NCBI RefSeq assembly: GCF_005233835.1
Contig: NZ_SZQA01000027.1
Coordinates: forward strand, 58,714-122,713
Length of the DNA: 64,000 nt
Direction of reading: 5' to 3'
Source: Herbidospora galbida
Lineage (GTDB): Bacteria > Actinomycetota > Actinomycetes > Streptosporangiales > Streptosporangiaceae
The notes beneath the pieces were generated by a model that saw only the letters and a list, made by a program, of their open reading frames with translations, ran no database searches and was not told where the DNA came from. A program made the position numbers and the translations under genes. Shown in pieces: positions 1 to 8,870 of this stretch (position 1 is its first letter; each line of letters opens with the position of its first letter).

Positions 1-278
1 AGGCCGCCGTTCTGGTCGACGACGCCCGCGTAGTCGGCCTTCTTGGGGGTGGGATCCTCCTCCTGCTCGGGAGCGGCCACCTCTTCGGGTTCCTGGGTCG
101 CGTCGGGGGTGGCCTCCTCGGTCGCCTCGGGCGTGGCCAGCGGGTCGGCCCCCCCGGCCGCCGCCGGGACGGCCGCGGTCTCCTGGATCTGGGGGGAGGC
201 GGTCGCGCTGGCCACCGTCAGGCCCGCGGTCATCACCACTCCCACGGCCAATGTGTAAATGGGTCCTAGCCGGCTCAT
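1..278 (-). CDS. Secreted Ala/Pro/Glu-rich protein, N-terminal part
   Basis: The reading frame opens at an ATG (276-278) behind an AGGAGAGACGGAAC ribosome site and runs off the left edge, so only about 92 residues are visible. Residues 1-28 look like a signal peptide or signal anchor (MSRLGPIYTLAVGVVMTAG, then a small-residue VASATAS site). A low-complexity linker rich in Ala, Pro, Glu and Thr follows, then the start of a folded part (DYAGVVDQNGG). The divergent neighbour starts at 380. The folded domain lies outside the window, so no function can be given. Confidence 0.6.
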   Translation of the reverse strand, partial: MSRLGPIYTLAVGVVMTAGLTVASATASPQIQETAAVPAAAGGADPLATPEATEEATPDATQEPEEVAAPEQEEDPTPKKADYAGVVDQNGG

Positions 279-379
279 GTTCCGTCTCTCCTGAGTTTGT
301 TTCCTGTCCCAGAGTGAATCGCGGCGGGCCGCGTCTGTCTGTGGACTAATGCGCACTCGTCTGTGATGAGAATGGGGAC

Positions 380-1309
380 GTGATCCAGCAGCCATCGCTC
401 ACGTCGTGGATCGTCCCGCCGCCTCCGGGTCTGCGGTACGACCAGCTCGCGCGCACTCCCGTGCACCGCTGGTGGCGGCCCCTGCTCGGGACCGTGCTGG
501 TCGTGGTCGTCTACGTCGCGCTGACGGCGGCGCTCGGCCTGGTCGCGATCCTCCTCATGGCCGTGTCCGGGGCCACGCCGATGGCGCTGTCCCCGGGGCG
601 GATCCTCTTCGAGGATCCGGTGCTCGACCTCGCGTTCCAGCTCGTGTCGATCGCGATCCTGATCCCCCTCTTGCTGGGGGCGGCCTGGCTGGTGCAGCGG
701 CGCCCTCCCGGAACTCTGTCGTCGGTCGCGGGACGGGTCCGGTGGCGGTGGCTCCTGCGGTGCGTTCCATTGGCGGTCCTCGCGGTGGTGCTGGGGGAGG
801 TCGCCCAGAGCCTGGTCCTGCTGGCGACGGGGGTTTCTCCGGGATACGGCTGGGCGGGCTGGTCGAATCTGCTGGTGCCGTTGCTGGTGATCCTTTTCCT
901 CGTGCCCATGCAGGCGGCTGCAGAGGAGTACGCGTTCCGGGGCTGGGTGGTTCAGGCTTTCGGCGCTTATTTGCGCAATCCCTGGTGGGGGATCATCATT
1001 TCGTCGGCCGTGTTCGCGGCCTTCCACGGCTACACCGACTTCGGAATCGCCTACACGTTCGGGTTCGGCGTGCTGATGGGATGGCTGTCGGTCCGCACCG
1101 GCGGGCTAGAGGCGGCCATCGCGCTGCACGCGGTCAACAACGTGGGGGCGTTCGGGGTCGCGGCGGTGGCGGGGGAGCTCGGCTCGGCGCTGCAGCAGGG
1201 TTCGCTGCCCTGGCAGAGCCTGGTGGGAACGATCGTGCAATTTGGTGTTTTTGGGGTTGGTGTCGTGGTTTTGGCTCGTAAGTCGGGAATTTCAGTGGAG
1301 GGCGGATAA
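380..1309 (+). CDS. CPBP-family intramembrane metalloprotease
   Basis: A 309-residue multi-spanning membrane protein with several hydrophobic segments from about residue 34 to the C-terminus. It carries the CPBP (Abi, Rce1-like) motifs: EEYAFRG (E182, E183, R187), FAAFHG, and HAVNN near residue 250. In this family the glutamates, histidines and asparagine form a metal-dependent active site within the membrane. The substrate is unknown; relatives process prenylated proteins or protect against bacteriocins. The start is GTG at 380. An exact Shine-Dalgarno sequence follows the stop codon, at 1321-1332. Confidence 0.85.
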   Translation: MIQQPSLTSWIVPPPPGLRYDQLARTPVHRWWRPLLGTVLVVVVYVALTAALGLVAILLMAVSGATPMALSPGRILFEDPVLDLAFQLVSIAILIPLLLGAAWLVQRRPPGTLSSVAGRVRWRWLLRCVPLAVLAVVLGEVAQSLVLLATGVSPGYGWAGWSNLLVPLLVILFLVPMQAAAEEYAFRGWVVQAFGAYLRNPWWGIIISSAVFAAFHGYTDFGIAYTFGFGVLMGWLSVRTGGLEAAIALHAVNNVGAFGVAAVAGELGSALQQGSLPWQSLVGTIVQFGVFGVGVVVLARKSGISVEGG

Positions 1310-1320
1310 ATCTCACTAGA

Positions 1321-1332
1321 GAGGAGGTGATC
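1321..1332 (+). promoter_or_regulatory. Perfect Shine-Dalgarno before a short overlapping frame
   Basis: The bases GAGGAGGTGATC match the complement of the 16S rRNA 3' end over about ten positions and sit 5 nt before a GTG at 1333. That GTG opens a 53-codon frame (1333-1494) that overlaps the start of the propeller gene out of frame and lacks the GC-rich third positions of its neighbours. It may be a leader peptide coupling translation to the gene at 1415, or the site may be unused. Confidence 0.35.
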
Positions 1333-1414
1333 GTGGGTTGCGGGAGGGGTATCAGAGGGATTGCGTCCCTCCCAGACATATGTGGAACGGTCCTGATAGA
1401 GGAGGTAAGTGGCC

Positions 1415-4400
1415 GTGCCCCCCGAAGACGAGGAGCAGCCGGATGTGCCCCCGAAGCTCCACCACTCGCCACCGGGCCCTGCCACGACCCCTGAGGAGAG
1501 TTCCCGCCCGCGCACCTCACCCTGGGCCCTGCCCCCCTTCGCCGCCCCGACTCCGGAAGACCCTCCGGTACGCGGCCGCCGGCCCTACGACGCCGCGGCC
1601 GAACTCGACGACCCGGAGCCCCGTCCGGGCGACCTGGAGACGACCCAGCCCCGGCGCGCGATCGGCTCGTTACCCTTCGAGGCTCTGGGCGAGCGCCGCC
1701 ATGGGCCGATCGGGCCGCGCCCGGGCGAACCTCAGGACCAGGTGATCTGGCCTCTGGGCAAATCTCCGTTACCCCCGCCGCCTGCGCCCTCGGGCGAGGG
1801 CGAACCTGCCAGAGCGGAGGCTTCAGACCCGCTGGGCTTGCCCGAGCGGGCGGGCGAGGGTCTCGGTGGCGCACGTGGCGCTGATTCCTATGAGGATGCC
1901 GGTCGTCCTGTGGGCGCGGTGGAGGGCCTTGGCGGTTCGCGGGGCGCTGATCCGTATGGCGAGGTCGACAGGTCGCGAGGTGCTGAGCCGTATGGCGAGC
2001 CCGGTCGGCCCATAGGCGCGGTCGCCGGGCTCGGTGGGGCGGGCGACGATGATCTGGGTCGATCGCGTGATCCCCTCGGAAGCCCGCATACGGACGTGGG
2101 GTCTCCCAGTGATGTGGCGCGTTCAGGGGGCGGAGTCGCTCGGGAGGGCGGACTGCCGCCCGGCGTCGAGCCCATGTATCCCCTCGACCCCGCCGTGCGC
2201 GGTGAAGAGGCGACGCCTGAGGGGATCTATCCGCCCGACCCCGGGTTGCGGCAGAGTCGGCCGTCTGATTTTCCGCCTCGGCATCACCGTCCCTACTCCA
2301 CTCCGCAGCGGCCCGATGACGACGAGCGGCCCGGGCGCAGAGAGTATCCGGACAAGCTGGTCGCATCCGGGCCGCCGCGTGAGCATGGGATCCGGGTCCG
2401 GCCGGCCATCGCCGCGGAGCCCGAGTTCGTTCCGGAGCCCGAGTTCGGGCCGGGGCGGCGGGAGAAGGACGTACCGGCGGCGGTTCCGGCTGTTCGGAAG
2501 GGGCCGCCCGAGCGGATCGGGAAGCCGCCTGGTGGGCGGCCGTTGCGGCCCGACGTGCTGGCCACGCTGGGGCCGCCGCGTGGCGGGAAGCACGGGCGGC
2601 GAGGCGTGCGGGCGCAGCGGCGGCGGCCGAGGATCGGGTTGCCGTTGCTGGTCATCGTGGCGGTCATCACGGCCGCGGCGTTCGGGCTGTTCGTGGTGCG
2701 GTGGGCGACGGCGCCGGCGACGTCCGGGATCCGGCTCGCCGTCGGCGACGGGCAGTCGGGGGACTCGGCGTTCCAGGCCCCGGGGCTGCCGGGCAACGGC
2801 TCGCGGCAGGTGCTGACCTCGGTCGCCTCGTCGGGGTCGACGATCGTGGCGGTCGGCACCGACACCACCAGCGCCATCGCGCGGCCCCTGTTCATCGTCT
2901 CGGTCAACGACGGCAAGGACTGGACCCTCGGCGAGGTCAACGGGCCGCCCGGCTACGAGGCCGCGCCGGGATCGCCCGGCCGGGTCGTCGGGAGCGGCGG
3001 GAAGTGGCTCGCGGTCAGCACCGACCCCGCCGGGCCCGAAGGCAGAGGCATGTGGACGTCGGCCGACGGCCAGTCGTGGGCGGCGGTTGACCCGGCCCGG
3101 CTCGGGATGTTCCTCGAATCTGACCGGGTGACCGATCTGGCCCGGACCGCCACCGGGTTCGTCGCCGTCGGCAGCACCATGCAGGCCGACGGCACCCCGG
3201 GCGCGGTCGCCTGGACCTCCGCCGACGGGCAGGCGTGGACGCGGGTGGAGACCCCGAGGATCGGCACCCCGGACATGATCCGCACCGTCAAGGCGGTCGT
3301 GGCCAAGGGAGACAAGGTCGTCGCCCTGGCCGAACCGGGCGCCGGCACCGCGACCGTGATCCTGCGATCGGACGACGGGGGGCGGACGTGGCTGCGTACG
3401 GCGACGGCCCTGCCCGACATCAGGCCCGAGACGGGCGCTCTGGCGGCGTCGGGTGACGGCTTCGTGCTGGTGCCGACCGGGCAGCGGTTCTCAGGTCCGG
3501 GTGTACGGGTCCACTGCTCGCCCGAAGGCCAGAACTGGACCGCCTGCGGGACCATCGGCCCGCTCAGCCCGGCCGGGAGCGGCGTGCGCGGGCTGGCCGC
3601 CTCGGGGGCGGGCCTGGCCGCCGTGGTGGAGTCGGCGTGGGAGGAGTACGCCCTCTTCACCAGCGACGACGGCCGCGACTGGCGCAAACGGGCCGACCTC
3701 GGCCTCATCCCGGGGACCCTGCGCGGGCTGACCATCACCGACAGCGGACGCCTGGTCGCCGGTGGCGACAAGCGCGGCGCGGGTGACGTGGAGAACCTGC
3801 CCGTCCTGATGACGGCGGAGAAGGGCAAGGCCGCCAGGGCAGTGCCGCTGGAGAGCGTGCCGGGCCTGAACCGGCTGGCCCGCAACACCTCCGGCGTGCT
3901 GGCGGCCGGGGGCGCGTTCGTCGCGGTCGGCTCGGCCAACGGCGACGCCGGCATCTGGACCAGCGGCAACAACGGCGCCAACTGGCGGGCGATCAACTCC
4001 CAGTGGCTCGGCGGCTCGGGCCGGCAGGCGCTCTCGGACGTCGCCTACGGCCCCAAGGGCTGGCTCGCGGTCGGCAGCACGATGGCCGACCTGCTGGTGA
4101 CCAAACCGCTGCTGGTGGTGTCGTCCGACGGCAAGGGCTGGCGGCCGGGGCCGGAGATGTCCGCGCCCGAGGGCCACTACTACCTGGCCCCCCAGACGGT
4201 CGCCGCCGGCCCCAAGGGCTACGTGCTGGCCGGGGAAGACCAGACCGGCGCCGGGATCGGCCCCGCGCTCTGGTTCACCGGCGACCTGAAGAAGTTCACC
4301 CGGGTGGGCGAACTGCCCGCCGGGGCGGCCGAGGTGCGCATCCACGACGTGGCCGCGACCGACGACGGCTTCGTGGCCATCGGCGGAACCGGCCGCTCCG

Positions 4401-4912
4401 AACGGGAGAACGGGGTCGTCTGGGTGTCCGGTGACGGGCTGAAGTGGGAGGCCAAGAACCGCGTCCTGCCCGACGACGCCCAGTCGGCCGGCCTGCGCCA
4501 CATCGTCGCCCGCGACGGAAAGCTGATCGCGACCGGCACCGCCCTGACCGACGACGGCACCCGGCCCTTCTCGGCCGTGAGCGGCGACGGCGGCGACAGC
4601 TGGGAGTTCGCCTGGCTGCCCGCCGAAGCGCCGGCCGTGGTCCTCGACCTGACGGCCAGCGAGCGCGGCATCGTCGCCGTGGGCGCCCACGGGACGGGCA
4701 GCGAGGTCGACAGCTCGGTATGGGCGTCGGAAGACGGTCTGGTGTGGGTCCGGCACGGGCTCGTGGAAGACGGGCTCGGCGGGGTGGGCGCGCAGTGGCT
4801 GGAGGCGGTGACGATCTCGGGCCAGCGGGTGATCGCGGTGGGCCGCTCGACGACGAGCAAGACCGACAACATCACCATCTGGCGCAGCACCCTGTCCTCG
4901 GGGGACGCCTAA
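1415..4912 (+). CDS. Membrane-anchored protein with Asp-box beta-propeller ectodomain
   Basis: About 1165 residues. The first 400 are Pro/Gly/Arg-rich and probably cytoplasmic, with an internal repeat around residues 150-210 (units like GLGGxRGADPYGE). One transmembrane segment follows at about 408-430 (RIGLPLLVIVAVITAAAFG). The extracellular part holds about ten BNR/Asp-box motifs of the form S-x-D-G-x-x-W (e.g. SADGQSW, SADGQAW, SDDGRDW, SGDGLKW, SEDGLVW), as in sialidase-like propellers. No sialidase catalytic residues were identified, so a binding or scaffold role is more likely. GGAGG at 1401-1405 lies 9 nt before GTG 1415 but only 3 nt before GTG 1409, favouring 1415. The stop overlaps the convergent Nudix gene by 4 nt. 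Confidence 0.75.
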   Translation: MPPEDEEQPDVPPKLHHSPPGPATTPEESSRPRTSPWALPPFAAPTPEDPPVRGRRPYDAAAELDDPEPRPGDLETTQPRRAIGSLPFEALGERRHGPIGPRPGEPQDQVIWPLGKSPLPPPPAPSGEGEPARAEASDPLGLPERAGEGLGGARGADSYEDAGRPVGAVEGLGGSRGADPYGEVDRSRGAEPYGEPGRPIGAVAGLGGAGDDDLGRSRDPLGSPHTDVGSPSDVARSGGGVAREGGLPPGVEPMYPLDPAVRGEEATPEGIYPPDPGLRQSRPSDFPPRHHRPYSTPQRPDDDERPGRREYPDKLVASGPPREHGIRVRPAIAAEPEFVPEPEFGPGRREKDVPAAVPAVRKGPPERIGKPPGGRPLRPDVLATLGPPRGGKHGRRGVRAQRRRPRIGLPLLVIVAVITAAAFGLFVVRWATAPATSGIRLAVGDGQSGDSAFQAPGLPGNGSRQVLTSVASSGSTIVAVGTDTTSAIARPLFIVSVNDGKDWTLGEVNGPPGYEAAPGSPGRVVGSGGKWLAVSTDPAGPEGRGMWTSADGQSWAAVDPARLGMFLESDRVTDLARTATGFVAVGSTMQADGTPGAVAWTSADGQAWTRVETPRIGTPDMIRTVKAVVAKGDKVVALAEPGAGTATVILRSDDGGRTWLRTATALPDIRPETGALAASGDGFVLVPTGQRFSGPGVRVHCSPEGQNWTACGTIGPLSPAGSGVRGLAASGAGLAAVVESAWEEYALFTSDDGRDWRKRADLGLIPGTLRGLTITDSGRLVAGGDKRGAGDVENLPVLMTAEKGKAARAVPLESVPGLNRLARNTSGVLAAGGAFVAVGSANGDAGIWTSGNNGANWRAINSQWLGGSGRQALSDVAYGPKGWLAVGSTMADLLVTKPLLVVSSDGKGWRPGPEMSAPEGHYYLAPQTVAAGPKGYVLAGEDQTGAGIGPALWFTGDLKKFTRVGELPAGAAEVRIHDVAATDDGFVAIGGTGRSERENGVVWVSGDGLKWEAKNRVLPDDAQSAGLRHIVARDGKLIATGTALTDDGTRPFSAVSGDGGDSWEFAWLPAEAPAVVLDLTASERGIVAVGAHGTGSEVDSSVWASEDGLVWVRHGLVEDGLGGVGAQWLEAVTISGQRVIAVGRSTTSKTDNITIWRSTLSSGDA

Positions 4913-5274
4913 CGGGGGAGGTCGTTCAGGAAGTCGAGGAGGCCCTTCGTCAGCGGGAGTCGTACAAGATCATCGGTGGTGGCCCATGTGGCCGCCGCCG
5001 CGTCGTCGCCCGGTCTGAGGTCGCCGCCGGTCACGTGGGCGTGGTAGTCGAAGATCTCATAGAAGCCGATCACGATCGTTCCGGCCAGAGCGCCCACCTG
5101 GATTTCCAGGCCGGTCTCCTCGCGGATCTCGCGGCGCAGGGCGTCGTCGTCGGTTTCGCCCTCTTCGACGCGGCCGCCGGGCAGGGACCACAGGCCCTCC
5201 GACGGCGGGTGACCGCGCTGGATGAGCAGGAGGCGACCCTCGGTGTCGCGGATGATGGCCCCCACACAGCGCAT
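4909..5274 (-). CDS. Nudix hydrolase
   Basis: A compact 121-residue single-domain Nudix protein. The full box GX5EX7REUXEEXGU is present: G34, E40, R48-E49, E52-E53, G55 (LPGGRVEEGETDDDALRRE...). Family members hydrolyse nucleoside diphosphates linked to another moiety, using Mg2+ held by the box glutamates. The length and lack of extra domains resemble MutT-type or ADP-ribose-type enzymes; the substrate cannot be read from sequence. ATG start at 5274; divergent from the DUF6758 gene and convergent with the propeller gene. Confidence 0.88.
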   Translation of the reverse strand: MRCVGAIIRDTEGRLLLIQRGHPPSEGLWSLPGGRVEEGETDDDALRREIREETGLEIQVGALAGTIVIGFYEIFDYHAHVTGGDLRPGDDAAAATWATTDDLVRLPLTKGLLDFLNDLPR

Positions 5275-5346
5275 AACGCCAAGATTACGGCTAAAAGGTC
5301 CGGGGGGCCTTGACGGGTCCCGGGCATCGGAGCACGGTGAGTAACT

Positions 5347-5976
5347 GTGAGAGCCGCGCCCACCTGTCCCCGGTGCTTCGGCCAGCTGAGCGAGCCCAAT
5401 GTCTGGTCAAGCGCCTGGCGGTGTCTCGTACACGGCGAGGTGCTGCCCTATCGCTCCCATCGGCCCGGTACGGCCGCCGTCGAACTGATCCGGGGTTCGA
5501 CTGTGCCCGTCTGGCTGCCGTGGCCCCTGCCCGCCGGATGGCTGGTGACGGGGTTCGGCGAGGCCGGTGACCGGGCCACCGTGGTCGCGGTCTCCGGGCC
5601 CTCGCTCAGCTACGGGCCCGCCGATCTGCTGATCATCTCCGAGGAGCCGGGCGTGGGTCTGGGGTCCGCGTACGCCGGCCTCCCCGGTCCCGACCCCGGT
5701 GACATCGTCACCCGGACACCGGTCACCAAGATCGACGCCAACGGGCACTCGATCCCGCTCTGGGTGGTGCGGAACGGCGTACCGGGGGACAGAGCGGTTT
5801 ATGTCGGTGAGGCCGCCGGGCGGTGGCTCTGGACCATCGCGTGGCCCGCCGAGGCCGGGAATCTGATCACTCTGATGCAGCTCGCGCTTGCCGATCTCCG
5901 CGATCTCGAGTGGGACGTGCCGTTCGGGGCGTTCTCTCCACGTCTGACGGGGGAAGGCGCAGCGGGAACGGGCTAG
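5347..5976 (+). CDS. DUF6758 family protein
   Basis: 209 residues. An N-terminal CPRC with a later cysteine in W-R-C-x-x-H-G suggests a small zinc-ribbon-like start (CPRCFGQL...WRCLVHG). A conserved core follows with VPVWLPWPLPAGWLVTGFG and GVGLGSAYAGLPGPDPGD. The pattern matches, from memory, the actinobacterial family DUF6758, often encoded next to the MBL-fold protein and RecB-like nuclease, as here. GTG start at 5347. The next gene begins about 10 nt downstream, so the three genes 5347-7542 are probably one operon. Function unknown. Confidence 0.75.
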   Translation: MRAAPTCPRCFGQLSEPNVWSSAWRCLVHGEVLPYRSHRPGTAAVELIRGSTVPVWLPWPLPAGWLVTGFGEAGDRATVVAVSGPSLSYGPADLLIISEEPGVGLGSAYAGLPGPDPGDIVTRTPVTKIDANGHSIPLWVVRNGVPGDRAVYVGEAAGRWLWTIAWPAEAGNLITLMQLALADLRDLEWDVPFGAFSPRLTGEGAAGTG

Positions 5977-5986
5977 AGTGCTGTTC

Positions 5987-6703
5987 GTGACAGCGCGTAT
6001 CGAGCGAGTGGTGACCTCGGGGGTCGTCGAGATCGACGACGTCGAGCACAAGGTTGAGAACAACACCTGGATCGTGGGTGACGACGAGGAGGTCATCGTC
6101 ATCGACCCCGCGCGTGACGCGGAGAAGATCCTGGAGAAGGTCGGCGAGCGACAGGTTCTCGCCGTCATCTGCACTCACGGGCTGCCCGACCACGTCGGCG
6201 GCGCCATCGAGGTGGCCGCCCGCGACGAGGCCGTGATCGCCCTGAGCCCCAAAGACAAGCGTCTGTGGCGGCAGACCTGGGAAGACACCTGGCCCGACAT
6301 CGAGATGGAGGACGAGGGCCTGTTCGCCGTCGCCGACACCGAGCTCGAGGTCATGAACACCCCGGGTGTGACGGCGGGCGGCGTGTCGCTGCTGGCCGAG
6401 TCGCTGGGCGTCGTGTTCACCGGCAAGACCCTGCTGGCCGACGGCCCGGGCAAGCTCGGCGGCGAATACCCGGCCCTGGCCGACCAGCTCACCTCGATCG
6501 GCGAGCGGCTCTTCACCCTCCCCGGCGACACCCGGGTCCTCCCGGCGCACGGCGAGGAGACCACGATCGGCGATCTGGAGCCCCTGTTCGACCGGTGGCT
6601 CTCCGGTTCGCTGACCGCCGACCCCGAGGAGCAGCAGCCCGAAGGCCCGCTGACCGACGGCACCCGCGTGTCGGGCATCCGCCTCAACGCCGACGACGAC
6701 TGA
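5987..6703 (+). CDS. MBL-fold protein with degenerate metal site
   Basis: 238 residues from GTG 5987 (an in-frame GTG at 5978 is also possible). The fold is clear from NNTWIVGDDEEVIVIDPARD, VICTHGLPDH and VLPAHGEETTIGD. Three of seven glyoxalase II-type ligands are missing: the second His of HxHxDH is Leu66, the His of the TPGHT motif is Val (TPGVTAGG), and the bridging Asp of GDTL is Lys (GKTLL). H64, D68, H69 and the late His of AHGEE remain. A dinuclear site is therefore unlikely; the protein may bind one metal or act as a non-catalytic binding protein. Neighbours: DUF6758 upstream, a RecB-like nuclease 5 nt downstream. Confidence 0.8.
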   Translation: MTARIERVVTSGVVEIDDVEHKVENNTWIVGDDEEVIVIDPARDAEKILEKVGERQVLAVICTHGLPDHVGGAIEVAARDEAVIALSPKDKRLWRQTWEDTWPDIEMEDEGLFAVADTELEVMNTPGVTAGGVSLLAESLGVVFTGKTLLADGPGKLGGEYPALADQLTSIGERLFTLPGDTRVLPAHGEETTIGDLEPLFDRWLSGSLTADPEEQQPEGPLTDGTRVSGIRLNADDD

Positions 6704-6708
6704 GCGCG

Positions 6709-7542
6709 GTGGAGCAGCTCCCCCTGGAAGGAATGCCGCGGCGGCTCTTCTCGTGTACGCCGTCGCGGCTCAACTCCTGGCTCGACTGCCGCCGGCGTTA
6801 CCGATTCACCTACCTCGACCGCCCCGCGCCCCAGAAGGGCCCGCCGTGGGCGCACAACAGCGTGGGCGCGTCGGTCCACAACGCCCTTGCGGCATGGTGG
6901 CGGGAGCCCTACGAGCGCCGGACCCCGCTGTCGGCGGCGATCCTGGTCTCCAACGGGTGGATCACCGAAGGCTTCCGCGACGCCGAACAGTCGCTGAGAT
7001 GGCGTGACCGGGCCCGCAAGATGGTCTCCGGCTACACCGCCACGCTCGACCCCTCCGACGAGCCGGTCGGCGTGGAGCGCACGGTCGCGACCCGCACGTC
7101 GGTCATGGCCCTCTCGGGCCGCATCGACCGCCTCGACCGCCGCGGCGACGAACTGGTCGTGGTCGACTACAAGACCGGCCGCAGGCCGCTGACCAGCGAC
7201 GACGCGCGGGGCTCCCTGGCCCTGGCGGTCTACGCCGTCGCGGCGAGCCGGGTGTTACGACGGCCCTGCCACCGGGTTGAGCTGCACCACCTGCCGACCG
7301 GCGAGGTCGTGGAGTGGGAACACACCGACGAGTCCCTGGCCCGTCACCTGTCCCGGGCCGACCAGATCGCGGCCGAGGCCCAGGAGGCCGACGAGGCCTA
7401 CCGCGCGGGCGAGGCGACGGATGAAACTTTCGCGCCGTCGCCTGGCGTGCTCTGCTCATGGTGCGACTTCCGCAAACACTGCCCGGAGGGCCAGGCGGCC
7501 GCCCCCGACAAGGAACCGTGGGACGGTCTGGCCCCGATCTAG
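6709..7542 (+). CDS. RecB/Cas4-like PD-(D/E)XK exonuclease
   Basis: 277 residues from GTG 6709. The nuclease core is seen in LSGRIDRLDRRGDELVVVDYKTG, giving the D...(E/D)xK active-site pattern, followed by a RecB-type helix (LALAVYA). Cysteines C27, C249, C252 and C258 form a C-X221-C-X2-C-X5-C arrangement, the iron-sulfur clamp known from Cas4 and AddB nucleases. The role is probably processing of DNA ends. There is no CRISPR array or cas gene in the window, so it is a stand-alone housekeeping type. AdnA, 20 kb away, shows the same cysteine spacing at its C-terminus. Confidence 0.85.
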   Translation: MEQLPLEGMPRRLFSCTPSRLNSWLDCRRRYRFTYLDRPAPQKGPPWAHNSVGASVHNALAAWWREPYERRTPLSAAILVSNGWITEGFRDAEQSLRWRDRARKMVSGYTATLDPSDEPVGVERTVATRTSVMALSGRIDRLDRRGDELVVVDYKTGRRPLTSDDARGSLALAVYAVAASRVLRRPCHRVELHHLPTGEVVEWEHTDESLARHLSRADQIAAEAQEADEAYRAGEATDETFAPSPGVLCSWCDFRKHCPEGQAAAPDKEPWDGLAPI

Positions 7543-7928
7543 GCGGGCGGCGCCGCACTTGGCGACGCGGGCATCGCCCGGAGCAAGCGCGAACAGACCG
7601 CCCGTTGAATATTCAGGCGGCTGGGCCGCCCGAAATTTCGATATATCGCCCCTTGCGAAGCTTGGCTCGCCCCTTGTGAGGACGGCGCCCCACCTCAGCA
7701 CGCCCCATGCCGTCGATCACGGGCGGCCATCGAGGGCGACGCCGCCCCCGCACCTTGTTCCTCGACGTTCCTCGACATCGTGTAGGTGGCCGAGACCGGG
7801 CTCAACCATGGCACGGCCGGCGCCGGAGCGGGGCACATGTGGCAGGCCGTCAGATGCAGGAGAGCCGCAAAGGCCGGGAACCCTGCTGATGTCAGGGCTT
7901 CGGCGCCTTCCCGGGAAGCCAGGCTTCG
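7543..7928. other. Non-coding gap with short palindromes
   Basis: No convincing gene. Around 7617-7631 there is a small GC hairpin (GGCGGC/GCCGCC) that could end transcription of the nuclease operon. Next to it lies an unusually AT-rich patch with the palindromes GAAATTTC and CGATATATCG near 7633-7650. The frames crossing it lack the codon bias of the flanking genes. Confidence 0.4.
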
Positions 7929-8804
7929 TCAGCGGGCCAGCATGGTGCTTTCGGCGGTGTTCCAGAAGCGGGTCAGTGCCGCCGCCGTCGTCTCCGGGGC
8001 CTCCACCGCCGGGGAATGGACTGCCCCCGGCACCACGACGCACTCGCAGTCGAGCCGGTCGGCCATCTCCGCCTGCAGTCTCGGTGGCCAGCCGTCGTCG
8101 TGCTCCCCGTAGAGGACCAGGGTCGACAGGCCCGTTTCGGCCAGTTCGTCGACGCGGTCGTCAGCGTCGAGGACGGCTCGGCCCATGCACTCCAGCCCGA
8201 CCAGCGAGTTGGCGAACAGCCTCCGGCGGAGGAAGGCCACGATCTCCTCGGGCACGCCGGCGCGCAGGGCGTCGGGTTCCATCTTCTCGGTCCACATGGC
8301 TTCCAGGCCCAGCTGGGGCATCTTCTCCAGCATGCGCCGGCCGGCCACCTCGCGGGCGCCCACCATCCCCGCAGGGCCGGAGCTCATGAGGGTGTAGGAC
8401 GCCAGTTTGCCGGTGCCGTCGAGGACGGTCTCACGGGTGACAAGGCCGCCGAACGAGTGGCCCAGCAGGTGGACGGGCTCTCCGCCGCCCACGACGGCCA
8501 CCAGGGAGTCGACGTCGCGGCCCAGGGCCGCGCACGTGTAGGCGGCGGGGTCGTCGGGGCCGGGTGTCTCGAACTGGCCTCGCAGGTCGATGGCCACCAC
8601 GCGGCGGCCTGCCTGGGCCAGCGTCTGCAGCACCGAGAGGAAGTCTTCCTTGCTGCCGGTGTAGCCGGGCACCAGCAGGGCCGGCCACCGGTCGGGCAGC
8701 CCGCTGCCGGGCAGGGCCTCCAGGGCGGCGAACACCCCTTCAGGGGTTTCGATCCGCTTGGGGCTCACCCCGGGTGGCAGGTCCAGGAATCTCGGCGTAC
8801 TCAC
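7929..8804 (-). CDS. Alpha/beta hydrolase
   Basis: 291 residues with a complete hydrolase core: an oxyanion region near LLVPGYTGSKEDF, nucleophile elbow GHSFGG, acid in LVLYGEHDDGWP, and histidine in PGAVHSP. GTG start at 8804. No signal peptide, so cytoplasmic. The substrate is not evident. It reads toward the non-coding gap, and the helicase stop lies 67 nt upstream of its start, so it may be read through from the helicase promoter. Confidence 0.85.
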   Translation of the reverse strand: MSTPRFLDLPPGVSPKRIETPEGVFAALEALPGSGLPDRWPALLVPGYTGSKEDFLSVLQTLAQAGRRVVAIDLRGQFETPGPDDPAAYTCAALGRDVDSLVAVVGGGEPVHLLGHSFGGLVTRETVLDGTGKLASYTLMSSGPAGMVGAREVAGRRMLEKMPQLGLEAMWTEKMEPDALRAGVPEEIVAFLRRRLFANSLVGLECMGRAVLDADDRVDELAETGLSTLVLYGEHDDGWPPRLQAEMADRLDCECVVVPGAVHSPAVEAPETTAAALTRFWNTAESTMLAR

Positions 8805-8870
8805 GTGAAGCCACGATACTGAAACCCGCAGGGCGCCGCAGATGAGCAGCGGAGCCCTGCGGTGTTCGGG

